In this document: positions 11,302 through 19,669 of the stretch, in pieces | How the letters are laid out: each line of letters starts with the position of its first letter | Numbering within the stretch: the stretch's first letter is position 1 | Assembly (NCBI GenBank): GCA_964507445.1 | Contig: CAZDQF010000015.1 | Span: forward strand, 68,508-132,507 | Direction: 5' to 3' | From: GCA-2683135 sp964507445 | Lineage (GTDB): Bacteria; Planctomycetota; GCA-002687715 | Length of the DNA stretch: 64,000 bases | Program-made: the position numbers and the translations under genes | Notes under the pieces: model-generated | The model's database searches: none | Told to the model about the DNA's origin: nothing | Seen by the model: only the letters and a program-made list of their open reading frames with translations

Positions 11302-12486
11302 ATGGGGACCAGGCGCGAGACGCAGATCCGACGGACCAACGCCCTGCTCACGGTGCTGGCGGTGGTCGCCGCGGGGTTCATGCTCCTCGCCCTGCGGGCG
11401 GTGCTCCTGCCCCTGGCCATCGCCTTCTTCCTGTCCTATCTGGGGATGCCCGTGATGCGCGCGGGCCGGAAGGCCAGGCTGCCCGTGCCCGTGCTGGTGC
11501 TGATGGTGATCCTGATGTTCGGCCTGGGCATCGGCGCGGTGGGCCTGATCTTCTACACGAGCACGGATCAGTTCATCCAACGCCTCCCCGAGTACGAGGA
11601 TCGCCTCATCGAGGTCGGGAACCGCATCCTCAAGCTGCCCGAGCTCGAGCAGTACGTTGAGAACGTGGAGCAGGGGGAGACCGCGGAGGAGCGGCAGGCT
11701 CGTATGGTCCGGGAGGCGGAGTCCCGTGGCGAGGAGGCGCCGCCGCCCCTCGCGGAGCCGGACGGGGAGGAGGCGCCGCCTCAGGAAGCGGAGCCCGATA
11801 CGCCTCGATTGGAGCGCTACATCTCCTGGAAGAAGGTGCTCCAGTCCGGGGGGCTGGTGAACGTGGCCGGTGAGGTCGTGGGCGGATTCGGCAACGCCTT
11901 GCTGGTGCTCGTGTTCCTCATCTTCATCCTCATGGATCGCGGACGGGGGACCCTGGACGGTCGCATCACCCAGGCGTTCTCCCGCGAAGGCACGGACAGC
12001 GCCAGGGCCCCGCTGATGGAGATCCACGGGGAGATCGAGAAGTACATCGTCACCAAGACCCTGCTCTCGTTGCTCACCGGAGGGCTGGTGGCCTTCGTCC
12101 TCGCCCTGCTGGACATCCCCTTCGCGCTGCTCTTCGGGTTGCTGGCCTTCACCCTGAACTACATCCCCAACGTGGGCTGCATCATCGCCTCCGTCCCTCC
12201 GCTCCTGGTGGCGGGGGTCCACTTCGAGAGCGTGGGAGCGGTGGTCCAGACCGGGCTCCTGCTGCTGATGATCCACGGCAGCATCGGAGTCCTGGACCCG
12301 TTGATCACCGGCAAGCGGTTGCACCTGAACCCGACCACGGTGCTGCTCTCCCTGGTGGTGTGGGGGTGGCTCTGGGGTGCCTGGGGGATGGTCCTGGCGG
12401 TCCCCATCGCCGCCGTGTTCAGGATCATCTCGGAGCACACCGGCTTCATGCGGTCCGTGGGGACCCTCATGAGCGACCGCGCCTGA
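11302..12486 (+). CDS. AI-2E/PerM-family membrane transport protein
   Basis: A 394-residue integral membrane protein with about seven to eight hydrophobic segments. The N-terminal pair (residues about 14-50) and the C-terminal block with LLAFTLNYIPNVG and LDPLITGKRLHLNP are typical of the AI-2 exporter (AI-2E/PerM/YdiK) family. Members have been linked to autoinducer-2 export or Na+/H+ exchange, so the substrate is open. Between residues about 110 and 175 there is a hydrophilic Glu/Pro-rich insertion (GEEAPPPLAEPDGEEAPP) longer than usual in this family. A strong GGGGGGAG ribosome site precedes the ATG. It reads divergently from glgP across a 154-nt gap. Confidence 0.85.
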   Translation: MGTRRETQIRRTNALLTVLAVVAAGFMLLALRAVLLPLAIAFFLSYLGMPVMRAGRKARLPVPVLVLMVILMFGLGIGAVGLIFYTSTDQFIQRLPEYEDRLIEVGNRILKLPELEQYVENVEQGETAEERQARMVREAESRGEEAPPPLAEPDGEEAPPQEAEPDTPRLERYISWKKVLQSGGLVNVAGEVVGGFGNALLVLVFLIFILMDRGRGTLDGRITQAFSREGTDSARAPLMEIHGEIEKYIVTKTLLSLLTGGLVAFVLALLDIPFALLFGLLAFTLNYIPNVGCIIASVPPLLVAGVHFESVGAVVQTGLLLLMIHGSIGVLDPLITGKRLHLNPTTVLLSLVVWGWLWGAWGMVLAVPIAAVFRIISEHTGFMRSVGTLMSDRA

Positions 12487-12496
12487 GGGGCGTTGG

Positions 12497-15484
12497 TCAG
12501 GGCTGGTGCCGCTGCTCTTCCAGGGCGCGATCCAGCGCCGCCAGCATCCCGTTGGCGTCGTCCTCGGTCCAGACCAGGGGCGGCTTGATCTTGATGACGT
12601 TGGCGTCCGGGCCGTCCGTGCTGAGCAGGTAACCCAGATGACGCATGCGGTTGACGACCCAGGAGGCGGCGTCCGTGGCCGGCTCCAGGTGCCGTCGATC
12701 GGAGACCAGCTCCGCTCCCAGGAACAGCCCTCGACCGCGCACGTCACCGATGAGGGGGTGTCGGTCCTGGAGCTTGATGAGGCCTGCCTTCAGGTGAGCC
12801 CCGATGCGGGCTGCGTTCTCTCGCAGCCCCTCATCCTCGATCACGTCCAGCACGGCCATCCCCACGGCGCAGGAGACCGGGTTCCCACCGAAGGTGTTGA
12901 ACCACTCCATGCCGTTGGCGAACCGGTCCGCGATGGCGCGGGTCGTCACCACGCCGGCCAGGGGATGCCCGTTACCCATGGGCTTGCCCAGGGTGACGAT
13001 GTCAGGGACCACGTCCTGGGTCTGGAAACCCCACCAGTGAGAGCCCACCCTGCCGAATCCGACCTGGACCTCATCCGCGATGCAGACGCCGCCGGCGGCG
13101 CGGACGGCGTCGAAGGCGCCCTTCAGGTAGCCGGGCGGATACTCCACCTGTCCGCCGCATCCGGAGAGTGACTCAGCCAGCAAGGCCGCCGGGGGGTGCG
13201 CCGAGGCGAGCTCCCGGACGTGCTTCACGTAGTTGCCGCAGACGTCCGCCGGTTCGTCGCGATAGCGACCCCGGAACGGGTCCGGCAGCGGCGCCACGTG
13301 CACCCAGGACGGCGGTCCGGATCCGCCGCGTCCTCCGTGCTTGTAGGGGGAGAGGTCCACCAGGTTGCCGGTGTTGCCGTGATACCCGGACCCCAGCACG
13401 ATCATGTCGCGGCGGCCCGTGGCGGTCCGGGCGAGACGGATGGCCAGCTCGTTGGCCTCGCTGCCGGAGCAGCACAGGTAGACCACCTCGAGAGGATCAG
13501 GGAGCAGGTCCGCGAGCCGTCGACAGTAGTCGTTGAACGCGGGGTGCAGGTACCGGGTGTTGGTGTTGAGGATCGTCGCCTGCGTGGCGAGGGCGCTCGT
13601 CACCGCGGGGTGGGAGTGGCCCACGTGGCAGACGTTGTTGACCCCGTCCAGGTAGGCCTGCCCGGCGTCGTCGAACAGGTGGGCGCCGCGTCCGGCGACG
13701 ATGGTGAGCGGCGCGTCGTAGCTGATGCTGAGGCTCGGGGCCGCGTGTTGCTCGCGGGCGGCTCGCAGGTGCGCACCGTCCGGACCGGCGGGGGCGACGG
13801 CCTCCGGACCCAGGTTCAGGGCTCGGGACGGATCGGGGCACAGGGACCTCCAGAGCGTCCGCAGGGAGGGCGCGGCCACGCCCGGGAAGTCCCCGTGGAG
13901 GTCGAGGATGTCCGTGATCACCTGGAAGTGGACATGGGGAGGCCAGTCCCCGTTCTCGGGGAACGGTCCGATCTCCGCCAGGACGTCCCCTCGTTGGATC
14001 TCGCGCCCGACCTCCTGCTCTGCTACGGAGCTTCGGGACAGGTGCCCGTAGAGCGTCCAGAACGCCGGGCCGTCTGCCGGTCGGTGATGGAGGATCAGGG
14101 TCGGGCCATAGTCCAGGTGCCCGTCGTTGTCGGCGACGCTCCACACGGTCCCTGGCAGGGGAGCGTGGATGGCGGTCCCCGCCGGGGCGAACACGTCGAT
14201 GCCGAGGTGCACGGTGCGGCGCTCCGGGAACTCGTCGCTCTCGGGGATGAACTGGGGGGAGACATAGCAGCGTCGGACCTCGTCGTAGCGGCCGATACCG
14301 ATGGCGGCGCCGGCGTCGGCGATCTCCCGTTGGATCCTGGTCGCGACGGTGGCCGTGGACTCTCCGGGCTGGCCCATGGTCGGGGCCGCCACGGACAGGT
14401 CGAGCACGTGAAGGCCTTGTGAGGCGAGCTCCGTCGGCACGAGCGGCGCCGGGGATTGACGCTCCAGGTAGGCGGTCACCGCCGGGCCGGCGGGGCAGCC
14501 CGGGAGCCCGCAGGCGTCACGTAGAGCGTAGGCGGCGTAGCGCGGATGGATCTCGCTCATGCGCTCGAGGGTGCGCCAGGCGGCGCGCTCGGAGATGGAC
14601 AGGTAGGTGTTGTCCGGCGCCAGCTGCCGCTGCCGAGCGGACATGACCACGGAGACCATGAGCCGCATCCGCGCCAACTCCCACACCGCCTCCGCTTCCT
14701 GCTCCTCGAGGGGATGGGTCTCGTGGTACCCACCGACGATCGCGCGGGCGGTGGCCACCGGGTCCCTCTTGTCGAGGATGCCATAGGCCACGGCGACGGC
14801 GGCGCTGCCGGCGATCCACGTCTTCAGCAGGTCGCCGAAGTCGATGAGCCCCGGGAGGTGCCCGTCGCGGATGAGGACGTTGTAGTCGTTGGGGTCGTTG
14901 TGGACCGGGGCCACCCGGAGGTCCGCCATGCGCGGCGTCAGCTCCTCCAGTCGCTGGAGTTGTCTCTCCAGGATGCCGCGACGATCCCGGTCCTCCACCG
15001 CCCCGAGGTTGGTTCCGACGGTCTGGGCCGTGTGGCGCAGGTCCCACGGGAAGTCGCGATCCAGGGCCGGGTGGTCGAGCCCGGCGAGGGCCCGGTCCAC
15101 GCGACCGACGAAACGGCCCACGTCGCGCAGCAGCGGCGCCGCGTGGGGGCGGAAGGAGGCCAGGGGCTCGCCGTCCACCCAGGAGAGCAGCCGGATGACG
15201 GAGCCGTCGTCAGTCTCCGTTCCCAGGGGCCGGGGGCACCCGTCCACGCCCGCGGTGGCGATGAGGTCCAGGGCTTCGTCCTGCAGGGCGACGAACTCCG
15301 GGTCCTCCGCGGGGTTGTACACCTTGAACACGTAGCGCGTTCCGTCCGCCGCGGTGACCTTGAAGTTGAGGTCCCGCTCCCCGTCCAGCTCGGTGAGCTC
15401 TCCGGAGACTCCGAACCTGTCATGCATCAGGTGTCGGGCGTCTTCCGGTCCGAGGGTGGGCTTGTCGTCGACGGAGGGGTTCAT
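12497..15484 (-). CDS. Three-domain protein: APH-type kinase, M23 metallopeptidase-like domain and class III aminotransferase-fold domain
   Basis: About 995 residues. Residues about 1-330 are an aminoglycoside/choline-kinase-type phosphotransferase with the catalytic HNDPNDYNVL and metal-binding DFGD. Residues about 400-540 are an M23 LytM-type fold with the Zn ligands in HLGID and HVHF and the YGHL motif. Residues about 560-990 are a class III PLP enzyme with GSEANELAIRLAR, ADEVQVGFGR and the Schiff-base lysine in TLGKPMGNGHP. The kinase plus class III pairing recalls the hydroxylysine and ethanolamine pathways, where phosphorylation is followed by PLP-dependent phospho-lyase; that role is inference. 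The M23 motifs are intact, but no signal peptide is seen, so the middle domain may be structural. The start at 15484 is preferred over 15520. Confidence 0.85.
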   Translation of the reverse strand: MNPSVDDKPTLGPEDARHLMHDRFGVSGELTELDGERDLNFKVTAADGTRYVFKVYNPAEDPEFVALQDEALDLIATAGVDGCPRPLGTETDDGSVIRLLSWVDGEPLASFRPHAAPLLRDVGRFVGRVDRALAGLDHPALDRDFPWDLRHTAQTVGTNLGAVEDRDRRGILERQLQRLEELTPRMADLRVAPVHNDPNDYNVLIRDGHLPGLIDFGDLLKTWIAGSAAVAVAYGILDKRDPVATARAIVGGYHETHPLEEQEAEAVWELARMRLMVSVVMSARQRQLAPDNTYLSISERAAWRTLERMSEIHPRYAAYALRDACGLPGCPAGPAVTAYLERQSPAPLVPTELASQGLHVLDLSVAAPTMGQPGESTATVATRIQREIADAGAAIGIGRYDEVRRCYVSPQFIPESDEFPERRTVHLGIDVFAPAGTAIHAPLPGTVWSVADNDGHLDYGPTLILHHRPADGPAFWTLYGHLSRSSVAEQEVGREIQRGDVLAEIGPFPENGDWPPHVHFQVITDILDLHGDFPGVAAPSLRTLWRSLCPDPSRALNLGPEAVAPAGPDGAHLRAAREQHAAPSLSISYDAPLTIVAGRGAHLFDDAGQAYLDGVNNVCHVGHSHPAVTSALATQATILNTNTRYLHPAFNDYCRRLADLLPDPLEVVYLCCSGSEANELAIRLARTATGRRDMIVLGSGYHGNTGNLVDLSPYKHGGRGGSGPPSWVHVAPLPDPFRGRYRDEPADVCGNYVKHVRELASAHPPAALLAESLSGCGGQVEYPPGYLKGAFDAVRAAGGVCIADEVQVGFGRVGSHWWGFQTQDVVPDIVTLGKPMGNGHPLAGVVTTRAIADRFANGMEWFNTFGGNPVSCAVGMAVLDVIEDEGLRENAARIGAHLKAGLIKLQDRHPLIGDVRGRGLFLGAELVSDRRHLEPATDAASWVVNRMRHLGYLLSTDGPDANVIKIKPPLVWTEDDANGMLAALDRALEEQRHQP

Positions 15485-15493
15485 CAGCCCGGG

Positions 15494-15499
15494 AAGATA
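15494..15499 (-). promoter_or_regulatory. -10-like TATCTT before the three-domain gene
   Basis: On the minus strand TATCTT ends 9 nt before the ATG at 15484 and no ribosome site is visible between. It lies inside the longer possible coding extension to 15520, which argues for the shorter start. Confidence 0.3.
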
Positions 15500-15611
15500 G
15501 CACGGACCAGGGCGAGGCACGGTGGCGTTCGGGGGAGGCGGCGGGTCGGATGCTGGAAGCCGTCCGGGGTGGCGGGCTATGATTCAGCGGTCACACTCGG
15601 AGACACATCAC

Positions 15612-16181
15612 ATGAAGAGAATCGCAGTGCTCCTGGCGCTGGCGCTGTTGGCCACGTCGGCCACGGCCCAGGGCAAGAAGAAGGGTCCCCAGGTGGGGGA
15701 CAAGGTCCCGGAGATCACCGGTCCGGATACGGACGGCGTGGTCTTCAAGCTGAGCGACTACAAGGGGAAGGTCATCCTGATCGACTTCTGGGGCGACTGG
15801 TGAGGCCCTTGCAGACGGATGTATCCGCACGAGCGGTCGCTCGTGAAAGCCATGAAGAATCGCCCGTTCTCCCTCATCGGCGTCAACAGCGACAGGGACC
15901 TGAAGAAGCTCAAGAAGGTGATCGAGAAGAACAAGATCAGCTGGCGCAGCTTCCAGGACCGTCCCGATGACAAGACCTGCATCTCCCGCACCTGGGGGGT
16001 GCGCGGCTGGCCGACGCTCTTCCTCGTCGACCACAAGGGGATCATCCGCCAGAAGTGGGTGGGCAACCCCGGCAACGACGTCCTCGACAAGGAGATCGAG
16101 GCCCTGGTGAAGGCCGCCGAGGCTGATCGCAAGGGCGGCGAGAAGAAGAAGGCCGTCGGCGAGGGTGACAAGCGCGGTTGA
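15612..16181 (+). CDS. Secreted TlpA/thioredoxin-like selenoprotein (Sec64 encoded by in-frame UGA)
   Basis: Read through the TGA at 15801-15803, one frame gives 189 residues: a signal peptide (MKRIAVLLALALLATSATAQ), the TlpA-type lead-in PQVGDKVPEITGPD and KGKVILIDFWGDW, then U-G-P-C-R with U at residue 64 and Cys67, then helix and strand segments ending in the cis-proline loop GWPTLFLVDHKG. If the TGA were a stop, the first piece would be a 63-residue stub ending one codon before the catalytic Cys, and the second piece, lacking a sensible start, would still encode the whole rest of the fold. TlpA-like proteins reduce or isomerise disulfides outside the cytoplasm. A GGAG ribosome site precedes the ATG. 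The C-terminus is Lys-rich. It converges on the suf operon. A plain nonsense mutation is the alternative. Confidence 0.82.
15801..15803 (+). other. Putative selenocysteine codon (UGA) in the redox motif W-U-G-P-C
   Basis: This TGA occupies the exact position of the N-terminal nucleophilic Cys of the thioredoxin C-G-P-C motif. The codons on either side (tgg before; ggc cct tgc aga after) keep the motif and the same frame remains open to 16181. Confidence 0.8.
15828..15845 (+). promoter_or_regulatory. bSECIS-like hairpin downstream of the UGA codon
   Basis: Perfect 7-bp stem CACGAGC/GCTCGTG closed by a GGTC tetraloop, starting 24 nt after the TGA; the loop begins 31 nt after it. Bacterial SECIS elements lie within the coding region just after UGA and need a short stem with a G at the start of the apical loop; the E. 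coli fdhF loop also contains GGUC. A weaker alternative, CGGA-TGTA-TCCG at 15816-15827, directly precedes it and also puts a G in the loop. Confidence 0.65.
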
Positions 16182-16214
16182 TGGGGCCGGTGACCTGGAC
16201 CGTGGGGCCGACTC

Positions 16215-16634
16215 TCAGAGGTTGAGCTGCAGACGCGCGGCCTCTGAGATCATCTCCATGGTCCAGGTGGGTTCCCAAACCAGCTCCACCTTGGCTTCGG
16301 TCACGCCGGGGCTCTGCCGGACCTTGGCCTCCACCTCGCCGGGGAGGGTCCCTGCCACCGGGCAGGAGGGGGAGGTGAGGGTCATCTGGACGTAGGCGGA
16401 GCCTTCCACGTCCACCCTCACCTCGTAGATCATCCCCATCTCGTAGATGTTCACCGGGATCTCCGGGTCGAACACGGTCTTGAGCACCTCCACCAGCTTC
16501 TCGTTCATCGCAGGGTCCGGGTCCCCGGCGCCGTAAGTGGAGGGCGCGCGCTCCGGCGGCGCGCTCTCCGTCGGGTTCTGGCCCGGGTTCTCTGCCATCT
16601 CGTCCTGGTTCTCGGGTGCGGTGACGTCGTCCAT
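16215..16634 (-). CDS. sufT: MIP18/DUF59-family iron-sulfur assembly factor (SufT-like)
   Basis: A 139-residue protein with an acidic/Pro-rich N-terminal tail (about residues 1-42) followed by the DUF59 core: VFDPEIPVNIYEMGMIYEV, LTSPSCPVAGTLPGEVEAKV and ELVWEPTWTMEMISEAARLQL. The conserved Cys in TSPSCP is present. DUF59 proteins (SufT, the PaaD core, eukaryotic MIP18) help deliver or mature Fe-S clusters on client proteins. It starts 4 nt after sufU and is the last gene of the suf operon, which fixes the likely role. Confidence 0.85.
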   Translation of the reverse strand: MDDVTAPENQDEMAENPGQNPTESAPPERAPSTYGAGDPDPAMNEKLVEVLKTVFDPEIPVNIYEMGMIYEVRVDVEGSAYVQMTLTSPSCPVAGTLPGEVEAKVRQSPGVTEAKVELVWEPTWTMEMISEAARLQLNL

Positions 16635-16638
16635 GGGT

Positions 16639-17088
16639 TCACTCCGTGGTCACGGGGTCGTCGGTGCTGGTGAGGGCGGCCTCGATGGTCCGCCAGGAGA
16701 GGGTCGCGCACTTGACCCGGACGGGGAACTCGGAGACCCCGGAGAACACCGCCAGTTTGCCGAGCCGGTCGGGGTCCGGGCTGGTGATCCCCGTGGCCAC
16801 GCCGACGCAGGTCTCCACCAGTTCGCGCACCTCGTCGATGGACTTGCCCTTGATGGCGTCCGTCATCATGGACGCGGAGGCCGTGGAGATGGCGCAACCC
16901 TGCCCCTCGAACCTGGCGTCCGTGACCAGGTCGCCCTGGACCGTGAGGGTCAGGCTCAGCATGTCACCGCACAAGGGGTTGTGTCCGTCCGCCTCGTGAG
17001 TGGCGTCATCGACCCGACCCTTGTTGCGGGGGTTCTTGCCATGGTCCAGGATCATCTCCTGGTAGAGCTCGCGCAGTTCGTCGGTCAT
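16639..17088 (-). CDS. sufU: SufU/NifU-like Fe-S scaffold or sulfur-transfer protein
   Basis: 149 residues. The family's three cysteines are seen in HNPLCGDML, FEGQGCAISTAS and RVKCATLSW, and the Asp of CGD is present. SufU binds Zn and accepts sulfur from SufS in many bacteria that lack SufE; related NifU-type proteins act as scaffolds. The ATG overlaps the sufS stop as ATGA, so translation is probably coupled. No SufE gene is seen in the operon, which agrees with SufU being the SufS partner. Confidence 0.93.
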   Translation of the reverse strand: MTDELRELYQEMILDHGKNPRNKGRVDDATHEADGHNPLCGDMLSLTLTVQGDLVTDARFEGQGCAISTASASMMTDAIKGKSIDEVRELVETCVGVATGITSPDPDRLGKLAVFSGVSEFPVRVKCATLSWRTIEAALTSTDDPVTTE

Positions 17089-18323
17089 GCGAACAGGTCC
17101 CGGGCCTTGATGATCGCGCGCTGCAGCGCGTCCAGCTCTTCCCTGGTGTTGTAGAACGCCATGGAGGCGCGCGCCGTGGCGGGGACGCCGTAGAACTCCA
17201 TCACCGGCTGGGCGCAATGGTGCCCGGCGCGGATGGCCACCCCCTCCCGGTCGACGATGGTCCCCAGGTCGTGGGGGTGGACCCCCTCCACCTGGAAGGA
17301 GATGACCGAGGCCTTGTGCGCCGCTGTCCCGATGATCCGGACCCCGTCCGTGGATGCCAGCAGCTCGGTGCCGTATCGCAGCAGCTGATCCTCCCAGGCC
17401 ACGGCGGACTCGAAGCACATCTGCCCCAGGTAGTCCGCGGCGGCGCCGAGGCCGATGGCGCCGGCGATGTTCGGGGTCCCGGCTTCGAACTTGTAGGGGA
17501 GGTCGTTGTAGCTGGTGCCCTCGAAGGAGACGCTCTTGATCATGTCGCCGCCGCCCTGCCACGGCGGCATGGCGTCGAGCAGGCTCTCCTTGGCGTAGAG
17601 CACGCCGATCCCCGTGGGCCCGAACATCTTGTGGCCGGACAGGGCGTAGAAGTCGCAGTCCAGGGCCTGCACGTCCACGGCCATGTGGGGCGCGGCCTGG
17701 GCGCCGTCCAGCAGCACCGGGATGCCGCGCTCGTGAGCGGCTGCGATGATGCGCTCCACCGGGTTGATGGTGCCCAGGGCGTTGGACATGTGGCCGACGG
17801 CGACGATCCGGGTGCGCGGTGACAGCAGCTCCTCGAAGCCGTCCATCTGCAGCTCGCCCGCCTGGGTCATGGGGATGACCTTCAGGGTGGCGCCGCGCTC
17901 CTCACAGAGCATCTGCCAGGGGACGATGTTGGAGTGGTGCTCGAGGTGGGAGATCACCACCTCGTCGCCGGAGGACACGTTGACGCGGCCGAAGGTCTGG
18001 GCCACCAGGTTGATGGACTCCGTGGTGCCCCCGGTCCAGATGATCTCGTTGGAGGAGCGGGCGTTGAGGAAGCGCTGGACCTTCTCCCGGGCGCCTTCGA
18101 AGGCGGCGGTGGCGTCCATGCTGAGGCGATGGACGCCGCGGTGGACGTTGGAGTTGGTCTCCTCGTAGAACGTCGACACGGCGTCGATGACCGCGCTGGG
18201 GCGGTGGGCGGTGGCGGCGTTGTCCAGGTAGACCAGCGGCTTGCCGTAGATCTCCCGCTGGAGGGTGGGGAAGTCCTTGCGCGCCGCCTGGACGTCGAAC
18301 TCGGGCACGGTCTCCGCGGTCAT
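17085..18323 (-). CDS. sufS: Cysteine desulfurase SufS
   Basis: A 412-residue group II cysteine desulfurase. It mobilises sulfur from L-cysteine as an enzyme persulfide. The PLP lysine is Lys232 in ALSGHKMFGPTGIGVLY, and the catalytic Cys370 lies in RAGHHCAQPVM, the short loop typical of SufS rather than IscS. Also seen: YLDNAATAHRPS and SHLEHHSNIVPW. The start at 18323 is chosen because it overlaps the sufD stop as ATGA and because homologous sequence begins there; the upstream extension is low-complexity frame shadow. Confidence 0.96.
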   Translation of the reverse strand: MTAETVPEFDVQAARKDFPTLQREIYGKPLVYLDNAATAHRPSAVIDAVSTFYEETNSNVHRGVHRLSMDATAAFEGAREKVQRFLNARSSNEIIWTGGTTESINLVAQTFGRVNVSSGDEVVISHLEHHSNIVPWQMLCEERGATLKVIPMTQAGELQMDGFEELLSPRTRIVAVGHMSNALGTINPVERIIAAAHERGIPVLLDGAQAAPHMAVDVQALDCDFYALSGHKMFGPTGIGVLYAKESLLDAMPPWQGGGDMIKSVSFEGTSYNDLPYKFEAGTPNIAGAIGLGAAADYLGQMCFESAVAWEDQLLRYGTELLASTDGVRIIGTAAHKASVISFQVEGVHPHDLGTIVDREGVAIRAGHHCAQPVMEFYGVPATARASMAFYNTREELDALQRAIIKARDLFA

Positions 18324-19663
18324 GCCCCCTCTCCCAGGTCGTGTCCCGGGCAGAGGCGATCTTCCACGACCGGGAGCAGGTGTGTCCTGACCTCTTCCAC
18401 TGGGATGCTCTCGATGATCTCCGCGGCGAACGCCCGGGTGAGGATCTGCCGTGCCCGGGGTTGGTCGATGCCCCGCGACCGCAAGTAGAAGAGGGCGTCG
18501 CGGTCCAGCTGTCCCGCCGTGGCCCCGTGGCTGCACTTCACGTCGTCCGCGTAGATCTCCAGCTGCGGCCGCGTGTTGATCTGCGCGTCGTCCGACAGCA
18601 GGAGGTTGCGGCTGTTCTGCTCCGCGTCGGTCTTCTGGGCGTCCTCGCGGACCAGGACGCGGCCGGTGAAGCCGCCCTCCGCGTGCCCGTCCAGGACCCC
18701 CTTGTAGAACTCGTGGCTCTGGCAGTGGGGCCTGGCGTGGTCCACCAGGGTGAAGTTGTCCGCCACCTGCTGGCCGTTGAGCACGAAGAGCCCGTTGAGG
18801 ACGCAGGAGGCGCCCTCTCCCTCCAGGGCGAAGCCCAGGTCGTTGCGAGAAGACCGGGCCCCGGTGGTGATGACGAAGGAGGAGACCTTGCTGTCCCGCT
18901 GTTGCCGGACCTTGGTGTCGGCGACGTGGAAAGCGCCGGGGCTCTCTTCCTGGATGCGGACGTGGGTGACGTCGGCGTTGGGCGCCGCGAGGAGCTCCGT
19001 GGCCACGTTGGTGAGGTAGGCGCCGGAGTGTCCTGCGTGGAACACCTCGACCAGGGTGGCGGACGCGGACTCTTCCGCGATCACCAGGTTGCGCCCGTGG
19101 GTGGCGACGGGGCCGGCGGCCTCCGTGGTCAGCCAGATGGTCTCCACCGGGCGCTCCAGGTTCACGCCCTTGGGGACGTGGATCACCACGCCGTCGCGAC
19201 CGAACGCGGCGCTCAGGGCGGTGAAGGGGTTGGCCTCGTGGGACGCGGCGGTGCCCAGATGTCGCTGGACCACATCCGGGATCTGCTCGAGGGCCGCCTG
19301 GAAGGAGAGCACGCGGACACCCTCCGGGAGGTCGTGCATGACGGAGAGGGGCGGCGCCAGGACCCCGTCGACGAACACCAGCCGGTGGAACCGCCCGCCT
19401 CCGGGCAGGCGGCTCAAGGCGGCCTCGAACTCACCGCTGCGGGGCGCGCCGCCGAGGGCAGGGTTGAACGCCGTCTCCAGGATCGGCCGCGCGTCCGTGT
19501 AACGCCAGCCCTCCCACCGGCGGGTGGGCTTGCCGAGGGCTTCGTACCGTTCCAGGGCGTCGCGGCGCCACTCCTGCAGCCACGGCAGGTGGCTCCCCGG
19601 GAGATCGTCGGCGGCGCCCCGGCACGGGGCGATCCAGTCGCAGGGTGAGGCGGTGGTGGACAT
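18320..19663 (-). CDS. sufD: SufD, SufBCD complex subunit
   Basis: 447 residues with SufB/SufD-type beta-helix sequence, including VIHVPKGVNLERPVETIW, SFVITTGARSSRNDLGF, DHARPHCQSHEFYKGVLDG and KCSHGATAGQLDRDALFYL cut here as KCSHGATAGQLD. The KCSHG block with its conserved His is typical of SufD. SufD pairs with SufB and SufC to assemble clusters. The start is 6 nt after the sufC stop and its own stop overlaps sufS. Confidence 0.93.
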   Translation of the reverse strand: MSTTASPCDWIAPCRGAADDLPGSHLPWLQEWRRDALERYEALGKPTRRWEGWRYTDARPILETAFNPALGGAPRSGEFEAALSRLPGGGRFHRLVFVDGVLAPPLSVMHDLPEGVRVLSFQAALEQIPDVVQRHLGTAASHEANPFTALSAAFGRDGVVIHVPKGVNLERPVETIWLTTEAAGPVATHGRNLVIAEESASATLVEVFHAGHSGAYLTNVATELLAAPNADVTHVRIQEESPGAFHVADTKVRQQRDSKVSSFVITTGARSSRNDLGFALEGEGASCVLNGLFVLNGQQVADNFTLVDHARPHCQSHEFYKGVLDGHAEGGFTGRVLVREDAQKTDAEQNSRNLLLSDDAQINTRPQLEIYADDVKCSHGATAGQLDRDALFYLRSRGIDQPRARQILTRAFAAEIIESIPVEEVRTHLLPVVEDRLCPGHDLGEGA

Positions 19664-19669
19664 GGGATC

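Noticed and set aside
15522..15803. Independent 93-residue gene ending at the TGA, with a second gene starting at 15819
   Set aside because: The two halves make one thioredoxin fold in a single frame, the first half lacks its catalytic Cys, and the second has no signal, ribosome site or domain start of its own.
15816..15827. CGGA-TGTA-TCCG as the main SECIS hairpin
   Set aside because: Only 4 bp; the adjacent 7-bp hairpin with a GGTC loop is stronger. Kept as a possible alternative only.
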